Assembly: GCF_000715505.1 (NCBI RefSeq)
Contig: NZ_JHEH01000005.1
Coordinates: forward strand, 124,001-188,000
Length of the DNA stretch: 64,000 nt
From: Thioclava dalianensis
Lineage (GTDB): Bacteria > Pseudomonadota > Alphaproteobacteria > Rhodobacterales > Rhodobacteraceae
Direction: 5' to 3'
The notes under the pieces were generated by a model that saw only the letters and a program-made list of their open reading frames with translations, made no database searches and was not told where the DNA came from. How positions within the stretch are numbered: position 1 is the first letter of the stretch; every line of letters starts with the position of its first letter. Positions 26,799-35,721 of the stretch are shown piece after piece. The position numbers and the translations under genes are program-made.

Positions 26799-27248
26799 TC
26801 AGCCGCGCCGCGCCTCGACGCGCTGCCGGGCGAGCGCCGAATCGACATCGCTCACCCCCAAGAGCTTCGACGCGAGCCGGATCAGCGCATCTTCCTGCGC
26901 ATCGCGCTCACCATCGGCCAGGGCCACGTCCCAAAGCGCCTCAATCACACCCGAGCGGTCCTCATAGGCCACACGATCTTTCAGCGCGCGTGTGAAGCGC
27001 ACCGTGTCGGGCGCACCCGCCTCGACCTCTTCGGCCCGCAGGCGCAAATCCCGCGCCGCCGCCGGGTCCAGCCCGTTGCGCGCGCCCAGCACCCGGTCGA
27101 TGCGGTCCTTCTCGGCGTCCTCATAGTTCTCGTCAGAGCGCGCAAGCCGCACCAGCAAAGCCGCCAAGGCCAGCTCGCGATCATCCCCTCCGAGCCGTGA
27201 ATCGGCCGGGTCGGGATCGTGAAGAATATTGATCAGACGTCCAAACAT
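26799..27248 (-). CDS. TerB-like (tellurite-resistance family) protein
   Basis: 149 aa, helical, with the acidic TerB pattern twice: LAALLVRLARSDENYEDAEKDRID and EALWDVALADGERDAQEDALI, each like a DxxxxxxE metal-binding helix pair. Probably cytosolic; the stand-alone form is common in alphaproteobacteria and its function is unknown. I chose the ATG at 27248 (MFGRLINIL) although its ribosome site is weak. Confidence 0.82.
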   Translation of the reverse strand: MFGRLINILHDPDPADSRLGGDDRELALAALLVRLARSDENYEDAEKDRIDRVLGARNGLDPAAARDLRLRAEEVEAGAPDTVRFTRALKDRVAYEDRSGVIEALWDVALADGERDAQEDALIRLASKLLGVSDVDSALARQRVEARRG

Positions 27249-27323
27249 AACATTACAAATAGGCATGCAGGGCCAAAGGGCAAGTCACGAGCCAGTCAAA
27301 CCGCACCCGCCCCTGCCCGCGCC

Positions 27324-28355
27324 TCAGCCGACCTTCACGACCATCTTGCCGAAATTGCGCCCGGCCAGCAGGTCGCCAAAGGCCTCTGGTGCGGCCTCCA
27401 GCCCCTCGACCACTTGCTCCTTGTAGCGGACCTTGCCCTCTTTGAGCCAACCGGTCATCGCCTCCGAAAACTCTTGGTACAGCTCAATCGGGAAGCTGTC
27501 GAAGATGATGAAGCCCTGAACCTTCACCTTCATCCGCAAGATCGTGGACAGGATCTGCGGCCCGTGATCGGGCCCCTCCGGCGCGCCGGTGAGATTGTAC
27601 CACGCCACCATCCCGCACACCGGCATCCGCGCAAACGGGTTTAGCAGCGGCAGCACGCCATACAGCACGCGCCCCCCGACATTCTCGAAATAGACGTCGA
27701 TGCCGTCCGGGCAGGCGGCGGCCAGCTGCGCCTCGAAATCCTCGGCCTTGTGATCGATGCAGGCGTCAAAGCCCAGCGCCTCGACGACATGGGCGCATTT
27801 CTCCGCGCCCCCGGCCACGCCCACGACGCGGCAGCCCTTGATCTTTGCGATCTGGCCCACGGTCGCGCCCACCGGGCCCGAGGCCGCAGCCACCACCACT
27901 GTCTCTCCGGGCTTCGGCTCGCCCAGCTTCAAAAGCCCCGCATAGGCGGTGTAGCCCGGCATCCCGAGGATCCCCAGCGACCAGGACGGGTTCTCAGGCG
28001 CGCGCCCGAGATTGAGCACCTGGGCGCCATCGGAAATCGCGTAATCCTGCCAACCGCTTCCCGAAAGCACGTAATCGCCCTTGGCAAACCCGTCGAGCTG
28101 GCTTTCCACCACCTCCGCCACGACCTGCCCGGTCATCACACCGCCGATCTCGACCGGGGTTGCGTAGGATTTCGCATCCGACATACGCCCGCGCATATAA
28201 GGATCAAGCGAGAGATAGACCGTGCGCAACAGCATCTCGCCCGCGCCGGGCTTTGGGATATCCACCGTCTCAAGCCGCAACGTGTTCGCGTCCGGCGCGC
28301 CCTTGGGTCGCTCATTGAGCACGAATCTGCGGTTCGTCTGATTGGTCTGCGCCAT
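27324..28355 (-). CDS. curA: NADP-dependent oxidoreductase, CurA-like (medium-chain, zinc-free)
   Basis: 343 aa of the leukotriene B4 12-hydroxydehydrogenase/curcumin reductase group. YLSLDPYMRGRMSDAKSY is the family's substrate-site motif, and the Rossmann part has VVAAASGPVGATVGQIAK. No structural or catalytic zinc cysteines are seen. It reduces alpha,beta-unsaturated ketones or alkenals with NADPH. The start at 28355 follows CAGGAGG. Monocistronic. Confidence 0.9.
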   Translation of the reverse strand: MAQTNQTNRRFVLNERPKGAPDANTLRLETVDIPKPGAGEMLLRTVYLSLDPYMRGRMSDAKSYATPVEIGGVMTGQVVAEVVESQLDGFAKGDYVLSGSGWQDYAISDGAQVLNLGRAPENPSWSLGILGMPGYTAYAGLLKLGEPKPGETVVVAAASGPVGATVGQIAKIKGCRVVGVAGGAEKCAHVVEALGFDACIDHKAEDFEAQLAAACPDGIDVYFENVGGRVLYGVLPLLNPFARMPVCGMVAWYNLTGAPEGPDHGPQILSTILRMKVKVQGFIIFDSFPIELYQEFSEAMTGWLKEGKVRYKEQVVEGLEAAPEAFGDLLAGRNFGKMVVKVG

Positions 28356-28406
28356 CGGGGCCTCCTGTGGGTTTCCTCTCACCTAGGCTGTGGCCGGAAA
28401 AGGAAA

Positions 28407-28432
28407 AGGGCCCCAAAAACCGGCGGCCCTTC
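28407..28432 (-). terminator. Hairpin downstream of the hisF-hisE transcript
   Basis: On the minus strand AAGGGCC pairs with GGCCCTT and is followed by T-rich sequence (TTTTCCTTTTCC). A second perfect hairpin, GGGGGGC-AGC-GCCCCCC (28486-28502), lies closer to hisE and is followed by CCCCCTGGGATATTT. Either or both may end the his transcript. Confidence 0.55.
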
Positions 28433-28518
28433 CTCTTGATCCAAATATCCCAGGGGGAGCTGACGCACCGCAAGGTGTCTCAGCCGGGGGGCAGCGCCCC
28501 CCGATCCGCCGCCACCCC

Positions 28519-28827
28519 TTAGCGCGCGGCTTTCTCGGCAATGCCGGAGGTGCCCTCGCGCCGTTCCAGCTCGGCCAGAACATCGGCCAGTTTCACATCA
28601 CGGGCCGCCAGCATCACCAACAGGTGATAGAGCACATCCGCCGCTTCATAGGTCAGATTCTCGCGGTCATTCTTGGCAGCGGCGATGATCGCCTCAACCG
28701 CCTCTTCGCCGAATTTCTCAGCCGCCTTCTCAGGCCCTTTCGACAGCAGCTTGGCGGTCCATGAGGTCTCGGGATCGGCCCCTTTGCGGGCCTCGATCGT
28801 GGCTGCCAGTTGTTCCAGAACGCCCAT
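28519..28827 (-). CDS. hisE: Phosphoribosyl-ATP pyrophosphohydrolase
   Basis: 102 aa, second step of histidine biosynthesis (PR-ATP to PR-AMP plus pyrophosphate). The helical MazG-like core with the metal-binding EEAVEAIIAAAKND and YEAADVLYHLLVML motifs is complete. Its ATG overlaps the hisF stop (TAATG), giving translational coupling. Confidence 0.96.
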   Translation of the reverse strand: MGVLEQLAATIEARKGADPETSWTAKLLSKGPEKAAEKFGEEAVEAIIAAAKNDRENLTYEAADVLYHLLVMLAARDVKLADVLAELERREGTSGIAEKAAR

Positions 28828-29585
28828 TACATCCTCACCGCTATGCCCGCATCGGCCATATGCTGCTTGGCCTCGCGGATCGTGAATTCTCCGAAATGGA
28901 AGATCGAGGCGGCCAGCACAGCACTCGCGCCCCCCTCCGTGACCCCCTCGACCAGATGATCGAGCGTGCCGACCCCGCCAGAGGCGATCACCGGCACCTC
29001 GACCGCATCGGAAATCGCGCGTGTCAGCGGCAGGTTGAAGCCCGACCGCGTGCCATCGCGGTCCATCGAGGTCAGCAGGATTTCTCCCGCGCCCTTATCG
29101 GCCACCATGCGCGCGAACTCCACCGCATCGATGCCCGTGGGCTTGCGCCCGCCATGGGTGAAGATCTCCCAACGTCCGGGCTCCACGGTCTTGGCGTCAA
29201 TGGCGCAGACGATGCATTGGCTTCCGAACCGGTCGGCGGCCTGCGCGATCACATCGGGATTGGCGACAGCGGCTGAGTTGAACGAGACCTTATCCGCGCC
29301 CGCAAGCAACAGCGCGCGCACATCTTCCAGCGTGCGCACGCCCCCGCCCACTGTCAGCGGCATGAAACATTGCTCGGCGGTGCGGGTGACCAGATCGAAC
29401 ATCGTGCCGCGATTCTCGTGGGTGGCGTGGATATCGAGGAAACACAGCTCATCCGCGCCCGCCGCATCATAGGCCTTTGCCGCCTCGACCGGGTCGCCCG
29501 CATCGATCAGATTGACGAAGTTCACGCCCTTCACCACGCGCCCATCGGCCACATCGAGACAGGGGATGATCCGGGTTTTCAGCAT
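28827..29585 (-). CDS. hisF: Imidazole glycerol phosphate synthase cyclase subunit
   Basis: 252 aa TIM barrel that closes the imidazole ring in histidine biosynthesis together with HisH. The catalytic Asp lies in [15 protein letters not shown], the second in CAIDAKT; phosphate-binding VIASGGVG and [10 protein letters not shown] are present. First gene of a hisF-hisE pair; the rest of the his genes are outside the window. Confidence 0.97.
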   Translation of the reverse strand: MLKTRIIPCLDVADGRVVKGVNFVNLIDAGDPVEAAKAYDAAGADELCFLDIHATHENRGTMFDLVTRTAEQCFMPLTVGGGVRTLEDVRALLLAGADKVSFNSAAVANPDVIAQAADRFGSQCIVCAIDAKTVEPGRWEIFTHGGRKPTGIDAVEFARMVADKGAGEILLTSMDRDGTRSGFNLPLTRAISDAVEVPVIASGGVGTLDHLVEGVTEGGASAVLAASIFHFGEFTIREAKQHMADAGIAVRM

Positions 29586-29641
29586 GATCGGCGCTCCTTT
29601 GGCGCCTTCTTAGCGTCAAGCGGCGGCAAGGCAAAGGGGCA

Positions 29642-30229
29642 TCACGCGCCAACCGCCTTGCGCGCCATGTCCCAATAGATCGCAGCGATGCGCGCCTGAC
29701 TGAGCCGCCCGCCTTCGCGAAACCATGTCGTGACGCCCGTGAGCATCGCGATCAGCGCCATCGTGGCAAGCTTGGTATCGGGGATCGCAAAGACCTTCGC
29801 TTGCTGACCTGCGATCAGGATCTCTTCCAGCTCGCGCTCATAGGCCTTGCGCAGATCCTCGATCATGACGAAATTCGCAGACCCCAAATTGCGCAGCTCC
29901 ATATAGCTCAGAAACACCGCATCGGGCCTGCTGAGGTTGAAGCGGATGTGAAAGCGCACGAAGGCCTCGAGCGCCTCGACAGGCCCTGCCCCGCGCGGCT
30001 CGCCCGCCCAAGCCTCCAGCAACTCGTCCATATGGGTCTTGAGCAGATCGAACAGCAGCGCTTCCTTGTCGGGCGTGTAGAGATAAAGCGCGCCCGCCTG
30101 AACCCCGACCGCCGCCGCGATCTGGCGCATCGAGACGGCCGCAAAGCCGTGCCGCGCAAAGAGGCGCAGCGCCTCGCTGCGGATCTTCGGGCCTGTGATC
30201 TGAGCATGTGAACCGGTCTTGCGTGCCAT
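29642..30229 (-). CDS. TetR/AcrR-family transcriptional regulator
   Basis: 195 aa. N-terminal helix-turn-helix ALRLFARHGFAAVSMRQIAAAVGVQAGALYLYTPDKEALL (about residues 17-56) and an all-helical ligand domain. No obvious divergent partner beyond a small lipoprotein gene, so its target is unknown; some relatives regulate fatty acid or acyl-CoA genes. Confidence 0.9.
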   Translation of the reverse strand: MARKTGSHAQITGPKIRSEALRLFARHGFAAVSMRQIAAAVGVQAGALYLYTPDKEALLFDLLKTHMDELLEAWAGEPRGAGPVEALEAFVRFHIRFNLSRPDAVFLSYMELRNLGSANFVMIEDLRKAYERELEEILIAGQQAKVFAIPDTKLATMALIAMLTGVTTWFREGGRLSQARIAAIYWDMARKAVGA

Positions 30230-30341
30230 GCTCAGGTTTTAACTGAACATCCGTTCAGCGGCAAACCCGAAAACCCCGGCAATCGGCTCTGGTACTGCCC
30301 GAATTTGCGCCATAGTCTGACGCGCAAGCCAAGGAGAGACC

Positions 30342-30581
30342 ATGCTGCGCATCCCCGCCCTCTTGTTCGTGACTGCCCTGATTGCCGGATGCGCAGGGGG
30401 GGGCGGCGCGCCCTATCCCAAGCTGGTTCCGATGGACAGCCTGCTGAGCGATGAGCCGGTGCCCCCGAACCCCGCGCCCGAGCTTGCCGCCCGCGCCGAC
30501 AGCCTGCGCGCCCGCGCAGCCCAGCTGCGCAAGACCTCGGTGAGTGATGCCAGCCCCCCGCAGGGCACGCAGCCTCAGTGA
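30342..30581 (+). CDS. Small predicted lipoprotein
   Basis: 79 aa with a lipoprotein signal: hydrophobic stretch LLFVTALIAGC ending in a lipobox with Cys at residue 17. The mature part is Pro/Ala-rich and then helical (PELAARADSLRARAAQLRK). An AGGAGA site precedes the ATG. It lies before hom and divergent from the TetR gene. Function unknown. Confidence 0.75.
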   Translation: MLRIPALLFVTALIAGCAGGGGAPYPKLVPMDSLLSDEPVPPNPAPELAARADSLRARAAQLRKTSVSDASPPQGTQPQ

Positions 30582-30652
30582 CACACGGCGTTGCACGGCA
30601 GGCACTTCTCGGCTAACAGGTCGCAAATTCTCCTTTTCCACGAGGTTCGCCT

Positions 30653-31957
30653 ATGTCCGCCGCCGCCCCTTCCGACCAGCCCTTGCGCCTCGGCATTGCT
30701 GGGCTTGGCACAGTGGGCATCGGTGTCGTCAAGATCGTGCAGCGCCATGCCGAAATGCTGGCCATGCGCGCCGGACGCCCCGTCGAGATCACCGCGATCT
30801 GCGCGCGCGACCGCAAGAAGAACCGCGACGCGGATCTGTCGGGCTTTGCGTGGGAAGACGATGCCGTGGCGCTTGCGACGCGCGAGGATGTCGATGTCTT
30901 CGTCGAGCTGATCGGCGGCGATCAAGGCCCCGCCAAAGATGCCACCGAAGCCGCGATCCGCGCGGGGAAAGACGTGGTTACCGCCAACAAAGCGCTGCTG
31001 GCCCATCACGGGCAGGCGCTGGCGGAACTGGCCGAGGCCGAGGGTCGCGTGATCCGCTACGAGGCCGCCGTCGCCGGGGGCATCCCCGTCATCAAGGCCC
31101 TGACCGAAGGTCTGGCTGGCAACGGCATTCGCCGCGTCATGGGCGTGATGAACGGCACCTGCAACTACATCCTGACGCGGATGGAAGATGCGGGGCTGCC
31201 CTATGACACCGTCTTCGAAGAGGCCCGCCAGCTTGGCTATCTCGAAGCCGATCCGCAGCTTGACGTCGGTGGAATCGATGCGGGCCACAAGCTCGCGATC
31301 CTCTCCGCCATCGCCTTTGGAACGCAGGTCAGCTTCAGCACCGTGACGCTTGAGGGGATCGGTCGGATTTCGATCGACGATATCCGCCGTGCCGGCGATA
31401 TGGGCTACAAGATCAAGCTTTTAGGCGTGGCGCAGATGACGCGCCGGGGGCTGGAGCAGCGCATGACGCCCTGCCTCGTGCCCGCCTCCTCGCCTCTGGG
31501 CCAATTGACCGGCGGGACCAATATGGTCGTGCTCGAAGGTGATGCGGTGGGCCAGATCGTGCTGCGCGGCGCGGGCGCGGGCGAAGGCCCGACCGCAAGT
31601 GCTGTGATGGGCGACGTCATGGACATCGCGCGCGGGCTGCGCCTGCCGACCTTCGGTCAGCCCGCCACCTCACTGACGCAGGTCACGCCTGCGATGGCCC
31701 CGGCACCCGCGCCCTATTATCTGCGCCTGCAACTGGCCGATAAGCCGGGCGCGCTGGCCAAGGTCGCAACGGTGCTCGGCGAATCCGGCGTCTCGATCAG
31801 CCGGATGCGCCAATATGGCCATGCCGATACCGCAGCCCCGGTCTTGATCGTGACCCACAAGGCCACGCGCGAGGCAATCGACTTCGCCATCGCCCAACTG
31901 CCCGCCACCCGCGTGGTCGAGGGCGAGCCGGTCGCAATCCGCATCGAAGAGCTCTGA
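30653..31957 (+). CDS. hom: Homoserine dehydrogenase
   Basis: 434 aa. NAD(P)-dependent reduction of aspartate semialdehyde to homoserine, for methionine and threonine synthesis. Dinucleotide-binding GLGTVG (17-22), the catalytic region VITANKALLAHHG/VMNGTCNYILTRM and YLEADPQLDVGGIDAGHK with catalytic Asp and Lys. A C-terminal ACT domain (YLRLQLADKPGALAKVATVLGE from about residue 355) suggests feedback control. Upstream of glpX, a known pairing in Rhodobacteraceae. Confidence 0.97.
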   Translation: MSAAAPSDQPLRLGIAGLGTVGIGVVKIVQRHAEMLAMRAGRPVEITAICARDRKKNRDADLSGFAWEDDAVALATREDVDVFVELIGGDQGPAKDATEAAIRAGKDVVTANKALLAHHGQALAELAEAEGRVIRYEAAVAGGIPVIKALTEGLAGNGIRRVMGVMNGTCNYILTRMEDAGLPYDTVFEEARQLGYLEADPQLDVGGIDAGHKLAILSAIAFGTQVSFSTVTLEGIGRISIDDIRRAGDMGYKIKLLGVAQMTRRGLEQRMTPCLVPASSPLGQLTGGTNMVVLEGDAVGQIVLRGAGAGEGPTASAVMGDVMDIARGLRLPTFGQPATSLTQVTPAMAPAPAPYYLRLQLADKPGALAKVATVLGESGVSISRMRQYGHADTAAPVLIVTHKATREAIDFAIAQLPATRVVEGEPVAIRIEEL

Positions 31958-31980
31958 GCGCTCCCGAGGCGTCGCCATCT

Positions 31981-32142
31981 CTCGCTGGGCATCCCGAATT
32001 TCGCGCAGGGCCATCGGTGCGTCGCGTCGCGGATAGGCGACCCGAATGCGCGCCCCAGCGCCGTGGCGATTACTACGGCGCCTATTTTCGCGACCCAGAT
32101 GGCAACAAGCTGTGCGTTGCGTGCCCTCATCGGCAGGGTTGA
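31981..32142 (+). pseudogene. C-terminal remnant of a VOC (glyoxalase-like) family protein
   Basis: Between hom and glpX the + frame ending at a TGA (32140-32142) reads GDYYGAYFRDPDGNKLCVAC, the characteristic last strand of small glyoxalase/VOC-fold proteins, preceded by scrambled sequence. No start codon or full domain is present. I see it as the decayed end of a gene that was once inserted or deleted here. The upstream limit is approximate. Confidence 0.55.
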
Positions 32143-32245
32143 GCCCGCGCTCAGGCCGTTAGCGCTCTCAGGGTTGCCCTTGCCGGATCAAGCGGCTTTA
32201 CCTGTCCGCGATGGCGCCTGACGCCCTAGACAGACAGGACAGAAC

Positions 32246-33211
32246 ATGACCCCTCCGAGTGATTTCAACGACCGTATGCTCAGCCTCGGCCTTGCCCGCG
32301 TCTCCGAGGCAGCAGCCCATGCCTCTGCCGACCTGATCGGGCGCGGCGATGAGAAAGCCGCCGATCAGGCGGCGGTGACCGCGATGCGCAACCAGCTCAA
32401 CATGCTCGACATTCAGGGCACGGTCGTGATCGGTGAGGGCGAACGCGACGAGGCCCCGATGCTGTTCATCGGCGAGGAAGTGGGCGCAGGCTCGGGCCCG
32501 GCGGTGGATATCGCGCTCGACCCCCTCGAAGGCACGACGCTGACTGCCAAGGATATGCCCAACGCGCTGACGGTGATTGCCATGGCACCGCGCGGCTCGC
32601 TGCTGCATGCGCCCGATGTCTATATGGACAAGCTCGCCGTGGGTCCGGGCTATGAGAAAGACGTGGTCAGCCTTGAGATGAGCCCGACCGAGCGCGTGGT
32701 CGCGCTGGCCCGCGCACAAGGCGTCGCGCCCAAGGATATCGCGGTGTGCATCCTCGATCGTCCGCGCCATGAGGACATGATCGCGGAAGTGCGCGAGACC
32801 GGTGCGAAGATCCGGCTGATCACCGATGGCGACGTGGCGGGTGTCATTCACTGCGCCGAGCCCGATTTCACCGGCATCGACATGTATATGGGGGCTGGTG
32901 GCGCGCCCGAAGGCGTGCTTGCAGCCTCCGCGCTCAAATGCATGGGCGGCCAGATGTGGGGCAAGCTTTTGTTCCGCAACGACGACGAGCGAGGCCGCGC
33001 GACGAAGGCCGGGATCACTGATTTCGACAAGATCTACACCCGCGATGAAATGGTGCGCGAGGATGTGATCTTTGCCGCGACCGGCGTCACCGACGGCTCC
33101 ATCGTGAAAGGCGTGCGGCGCGAGCCGACCTTCATCGAGAGCGAGACGATCCTGATGCGCTCCAAGACCGGATCGGTCCGGCGCATGGTCTATCGCAACC
33201 CGGTGCGCTGA
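32246..33211 (+). CDS. glpX: Fructose-1,6-bisphosphatase, class II
   Basis: 321 aa. Hydrolyses fructose 1,6-bisphosphate in gluconeogenesis and possibly the pentose pathway. Metal site IGEGERDEAP and the lithium-sensitive phosphatase motif DPLEGTTL are visible, plus TDGDVAG and GGAPEGVLAASALKCMGGQM typical of GlpX. It lies 288 bp after hom. Confidence 0.96.
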   Translation: MTPPSDFNDRMLSLGLARVSEAAAHASADLIGRGDEKAADQAAVTAMRNQLNMLDIQGTVVIGEGERDEAPMLFIGEEVGAGSGPAVDIALDPLEGTTLTAKDMPNALTVIAMAPRGSLLHAPDVYMDKLAVGPGYEKDVVSLEMSPTERVVALARAQGVAPKDIAVCILDRPRHEDMIAEVRETGAKIRLITDGDVAGVIHCAEPDFTGIDMYMGAGGAPEGVLAASALKCMGGQMWGKLLFRNDDERGRATKAGITDFDKIYTRDEMVREDVIFAATGVTDGSIVKGVRREPTFIESETILMRSKTGSVRRMVYRNPVR

Positions 33212-33229
33212 GCACGCGAGACTGAGACA

Positions 33230-33277
33230 CCGGGGGCTTCGCGCCCCCGGACCCCCGCGGGATATTTTTACGAAATC
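33230..33277 (+). terminator. GC hairpin plus GGGATATTTTT motif after glpX
   Basis: CCGGGGGC (33230-33237) pairs with GCCCCCGG (33243-33250) around a 5-base loop. CCCCCGCGGGATATTTTTACG follows. The T-run after the second element makes this a plausible terminator. The same hairpin-plus-CCCCC..GGGATATTT layout occurs after hisE on the other strand. Confidence 0.65.
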
Positions 33278-33304
33278 GAAGACGAAAGCCCGGTCGCGCG
33301 GCGC

Positions 33305-33733
33305 TCAGGCGGCAGCGGCCTCGGCGGCGAGTTTGCGAATCCGCTCGACCATGGCGCGCAGACCGTTTGAGCGCTGTGCGGAGAGATGATCATTCAGGCC
33401 CAGACGCGCCAGCTCTGCAGGCGCATCAACGGCTGTGACCTGCGCCACGCTCAGACCCGAATAGAGCGCATGCAGGATCGCGATCAGCCCCTGCACGATC
33501 ATCGCATCGCTTTCCCCATCGAAATCGAATCTGGCCTCGGGGCCGCTGCCCTCGATCCGGGGCAGAAGCCAGACCTGACTGGCACAGCCCTCGACCTTGG
33601 TGGCAGGCACCTTCACGGCATCGTCAAGCGCGGGCAATTCGCGCCCAAGCTCGATGACATGGCGGTAGCGGTCCTCCCAGTCATCGAGGAATTCGAATGT
33701 CTCGGCAATTTCTTCAAAGGCTTCGCTGGCCAT
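33305..33733 (-). CDS. sufE: SufE-family protein
   Basis: 142 aa. SufE accepts sulfane sulfur from the SufS cysteine desulfurase for Fe-S cluster assembly. The motif KVEGCASQVWLLPRI carries the acceptor cysteine (about residue 49). The start at 33733 gives the conserved N-terminal FEEIAETFEFLDDWEDRY. No suf operon is nearby, so it is probably an orphan SufE copy. Confidence 0.92.
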   Translation of the reverse strand: MASEAFEEIAETFEFLDDWEDRYRHVIELGRELPALDDAVKVPATKVEGCASQVWLLPRIEGSGPEARFDFDGESDAMIVQGLIAILHALYSGLSVAQVTAVDAPAELARLGLNDHLSAQRSNGLRAMVERIRKLAAEAAAA

Positions 33734-33854
33734 CAAGCGTATCCTTGCAACGGTCTGGGGCTCTTGGGTAACCTGCGCAGGCCCCAGCGTCCAGACGCGG
33801 CTTTTCAAAAGCCCCGTGATCGGCTACCAGAGGGCTGACAGTTTCGGAGCGACC

Positions 33855-34352
33855 ATGAAAAAAGCCCTGATCGCGGCACTTGCCCTGACCCTCGCCACTG
33901 CTGGCTGCAGTGCGATACGCGGAAGCAAGCTCAATCCCTTCACCTGGTTTAGCCCCAGCCGGGGAGAGCCCAGCGTAACGCTGGCCCCGCGCGGCGGCTA
34001 CCCGACCAAGGTTGGCAAAGTTGGCCAGATCCCCGCGCAGGTGGTCTCGAGCCTGACGGTCGAGAAGATCCCCTCGGGGGCGATCATCACCGCGATGGCG
34101 CTGCCTCCGACGCAAGGGTTCTGGGATACTGATCTCGTGCCGCTGAACGGTGGCAAGCCCGATGATGCAGGCACGCTCACCTATCGCTTCATGCTGCATC
34201 CGCCGAGCGCCGACAGCGCAGATGCGCGCCGGGTCTCGACGCCGCAGTCGCGCGCCGTCTCGGCTGCCGCCTTTGTGAACAATTACAATCTGCAAAACGT
34301 GCGCACGATCGTCGTGCAGGGCGCCACCACCTCGCGCAGCGCGCGGCGCTAA
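33855..34352 (+). CDS. Predicted lipoprotein of unknown function
   Basis: 165 aa. Lipobox LTLATAGC with Cys at residue 18. The following region SKLNPFTWF and then a compact beta-rich domain (VVSSLTVEKIPSGAIITAMA; LTYRFMLHPPS) resemble conserved hypothetical proteins of Rhodobacteraceae. CGGAG lies 6 bases before the ATG. Divergent from sufE. No function assigned. Confidence 0.78.
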   Translation: MKKALIAALALTLATAGCSAIRGSKLNPFTWFSPSRGEPSVTLAPRGGYPTKVGKVGQIPAQVVSSLTVEKIPSGAIITAMALPPTQGFWDTDLVPLNGGKPDDAGTLTYRFMLHPPSADSADARRVSTPQSRAVSAAAFVNNYNLQNVRTIVVQGATTSRSARR

Positions 34353-34353
34353 G

Positions 34354-34387
34354 CCCCCTGCCCCTTGCGGGGCCGCGGGGGGCCGTT
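34354..34387 (+). terminator. Intrinsic terminator after the lipoprotein gene
   Basis: Nested inverted repeats (CCCCC...GGGGG outside; GCCCC-TTGC-GGGGC at 34360-34373 inside) are followed by CCGTTTTC. The T-run extends to the stop of the convergent rnd gene, so the hairpin may serve both strands. Confidence 0.65.
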
Positions 34388-34388
34388 T

Positions 34389-35552
34389 TCAGAGGGTGAC
34401 CAGCTCGACTGCGCCATCGCGCGCGGTCAGCCCGACCTCGCCTTTTGCCAGACGCAGCGCATCGGCGCCAAACACCTCGGCGCGCCATCCACGCAGCGCG
34501 TCGACATCGCGTTTCCCCGCAGCGATTCGATCCAGATCGGCGGCATTGGCGATCAGCTTGGCGGCGACGCCCGCATCTTGCGATTTGGCCTTGAGCAACA
34601 CCCGCAGCAAATCGGCCAGCGCCGTGTCGACCTGCAACTGCTGCCCCTGATCGGCCGGGCGCGGCAGCTTGTCGGCCGGGAGCTCGAGCCCCTCGCGCAC
34701 CGCTGTCAGGATGCCCTCTGCGATCTCCCCGCGCCGTGCCTCGCGCAGCAGCAGCCGCGAGCGGCCCAGATCTTCGAGCGAGCCGGGTTTGGTCGAGGCC
34801 AGCTCCAGCAGCGCGTCATCCTTGAAGATGCGCGAGCGCGGGATATTTCGGTTTTGCGCATAGCCCTCGCGGAACTGCGCAAGCGCGCGCACGATCGCCA
34901 GAAAGCGGCCGGAATTGGTCCGGGTCTTCACCCGCAGCCAGGCCTCTTCGGGGCGGTTGATATAGGTTTCGGGGTTCAGAAGAACGGCTTCTTCCTCTTC
35001 GACCCAAGCCTCACGCCCGGTGCGCTTGAGCTGCGCGGAAAGGAATTCGTAGATCACACGCAGATGGGTGACATCGGCAATCGCGTATTTCTTCTGCGCC
35101 TCGGTCAGCGGGCGGCGCGACCAGTCAGTGAAGCGCGACGACTTGTCGAGCGATTGCTTGGCGATCTTGCGCACCAGCGTCTCATAGCCGACCTGTTCGC
35201 CAAAGCCACACACCATCGCCGCGATCTGGGTGTCAAAGAGCGGATCGGGAAAGACATTGCCCTCGGTAAAGAAGATCTCAAGATCCTGCCGCGCGGCGTG
35301 AAAGACCTTCACGGTCGCCTTGTGGCGAAACAGGTCATAGAGCGGCTCAAGCGAAAGCGCCTCTGAGAGCGGATCGACCAGCACCGCCTCCCCGTCGCTC
35401 CCATCCCGCACAGGAAGCGCCATCTGCACCAGACAGAGCTTGGACCAATAGGTCCGCTCGCGCAAAAATTCGGTATCGAGGGTGACGTAGGGCTCCAACT
35501 TCGCCTTTTCGCAAAATGCGGCGAGGGCGTCGGTCGTGGTGATGGTCTGCAT
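34389..35552 (-). CDS. rnd: Ribonuclease D
   Basis: 387 aa 3'-5' exoribonuclease acting on tRNA 3' ends. The DEDD motifs are present: YVTLDTEFLRERTY (first D and E), DTQIAAMVCG (second D), and YAIADVTHLRVIYEFL (YxxxD). A C-terminal HRDC domain follows. Start at 35552, with a weak upstream GAAAG. Confidence 0.94.
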   Translation of the reverse strand: MQTITTTDALAAFCEKAKLEPYVTLDTEFLRERTYWSKLCLVQMALPVRDGSDGEAVLVDPLSEALSLEPLYDLFRHKATVKVFHAARQDLEIFFTEGNVFPDPLFDTQIAAMVCGFGEQVGYETLVRKIAKQSLDKSSRFTDWSRRPLTEAQKKYAIADVTHLRVIYEFLSAQLKRTGREAWVEEEEAVLLNPETYINRPEEAWLRVKTRTNSGRFLAIVRALAQFREGYAQNRNIPRSRIFKDDALLELASTKPGSLEDLGRSRLLLREARRGEIAEGILTAVREGLELPADKLPRPADQGQQLQVDTALADLLRVLLKAKSQDAGVAAKLIANAADLDRIAAGKRDVDALRGWRAEVFGADALRLAKGEVGLTARDGAVELVTL

Positions 35553-35721
35553 GTCGTGCTTTCGCGAAAGGTCGCGGGGGCATCCCGCCAAGGTTCTTTT
35601 CCAATAGCGCTTGCCGCAAGGAAAGAAAAGTCATCCGCAAAACGACGCCAAAACCCCATGGCAAAGAGGCCCCAGCGCCTCCGGCACGCGGGATCACACC
35701 TGCCGGAGGCCAAATCGCGCC

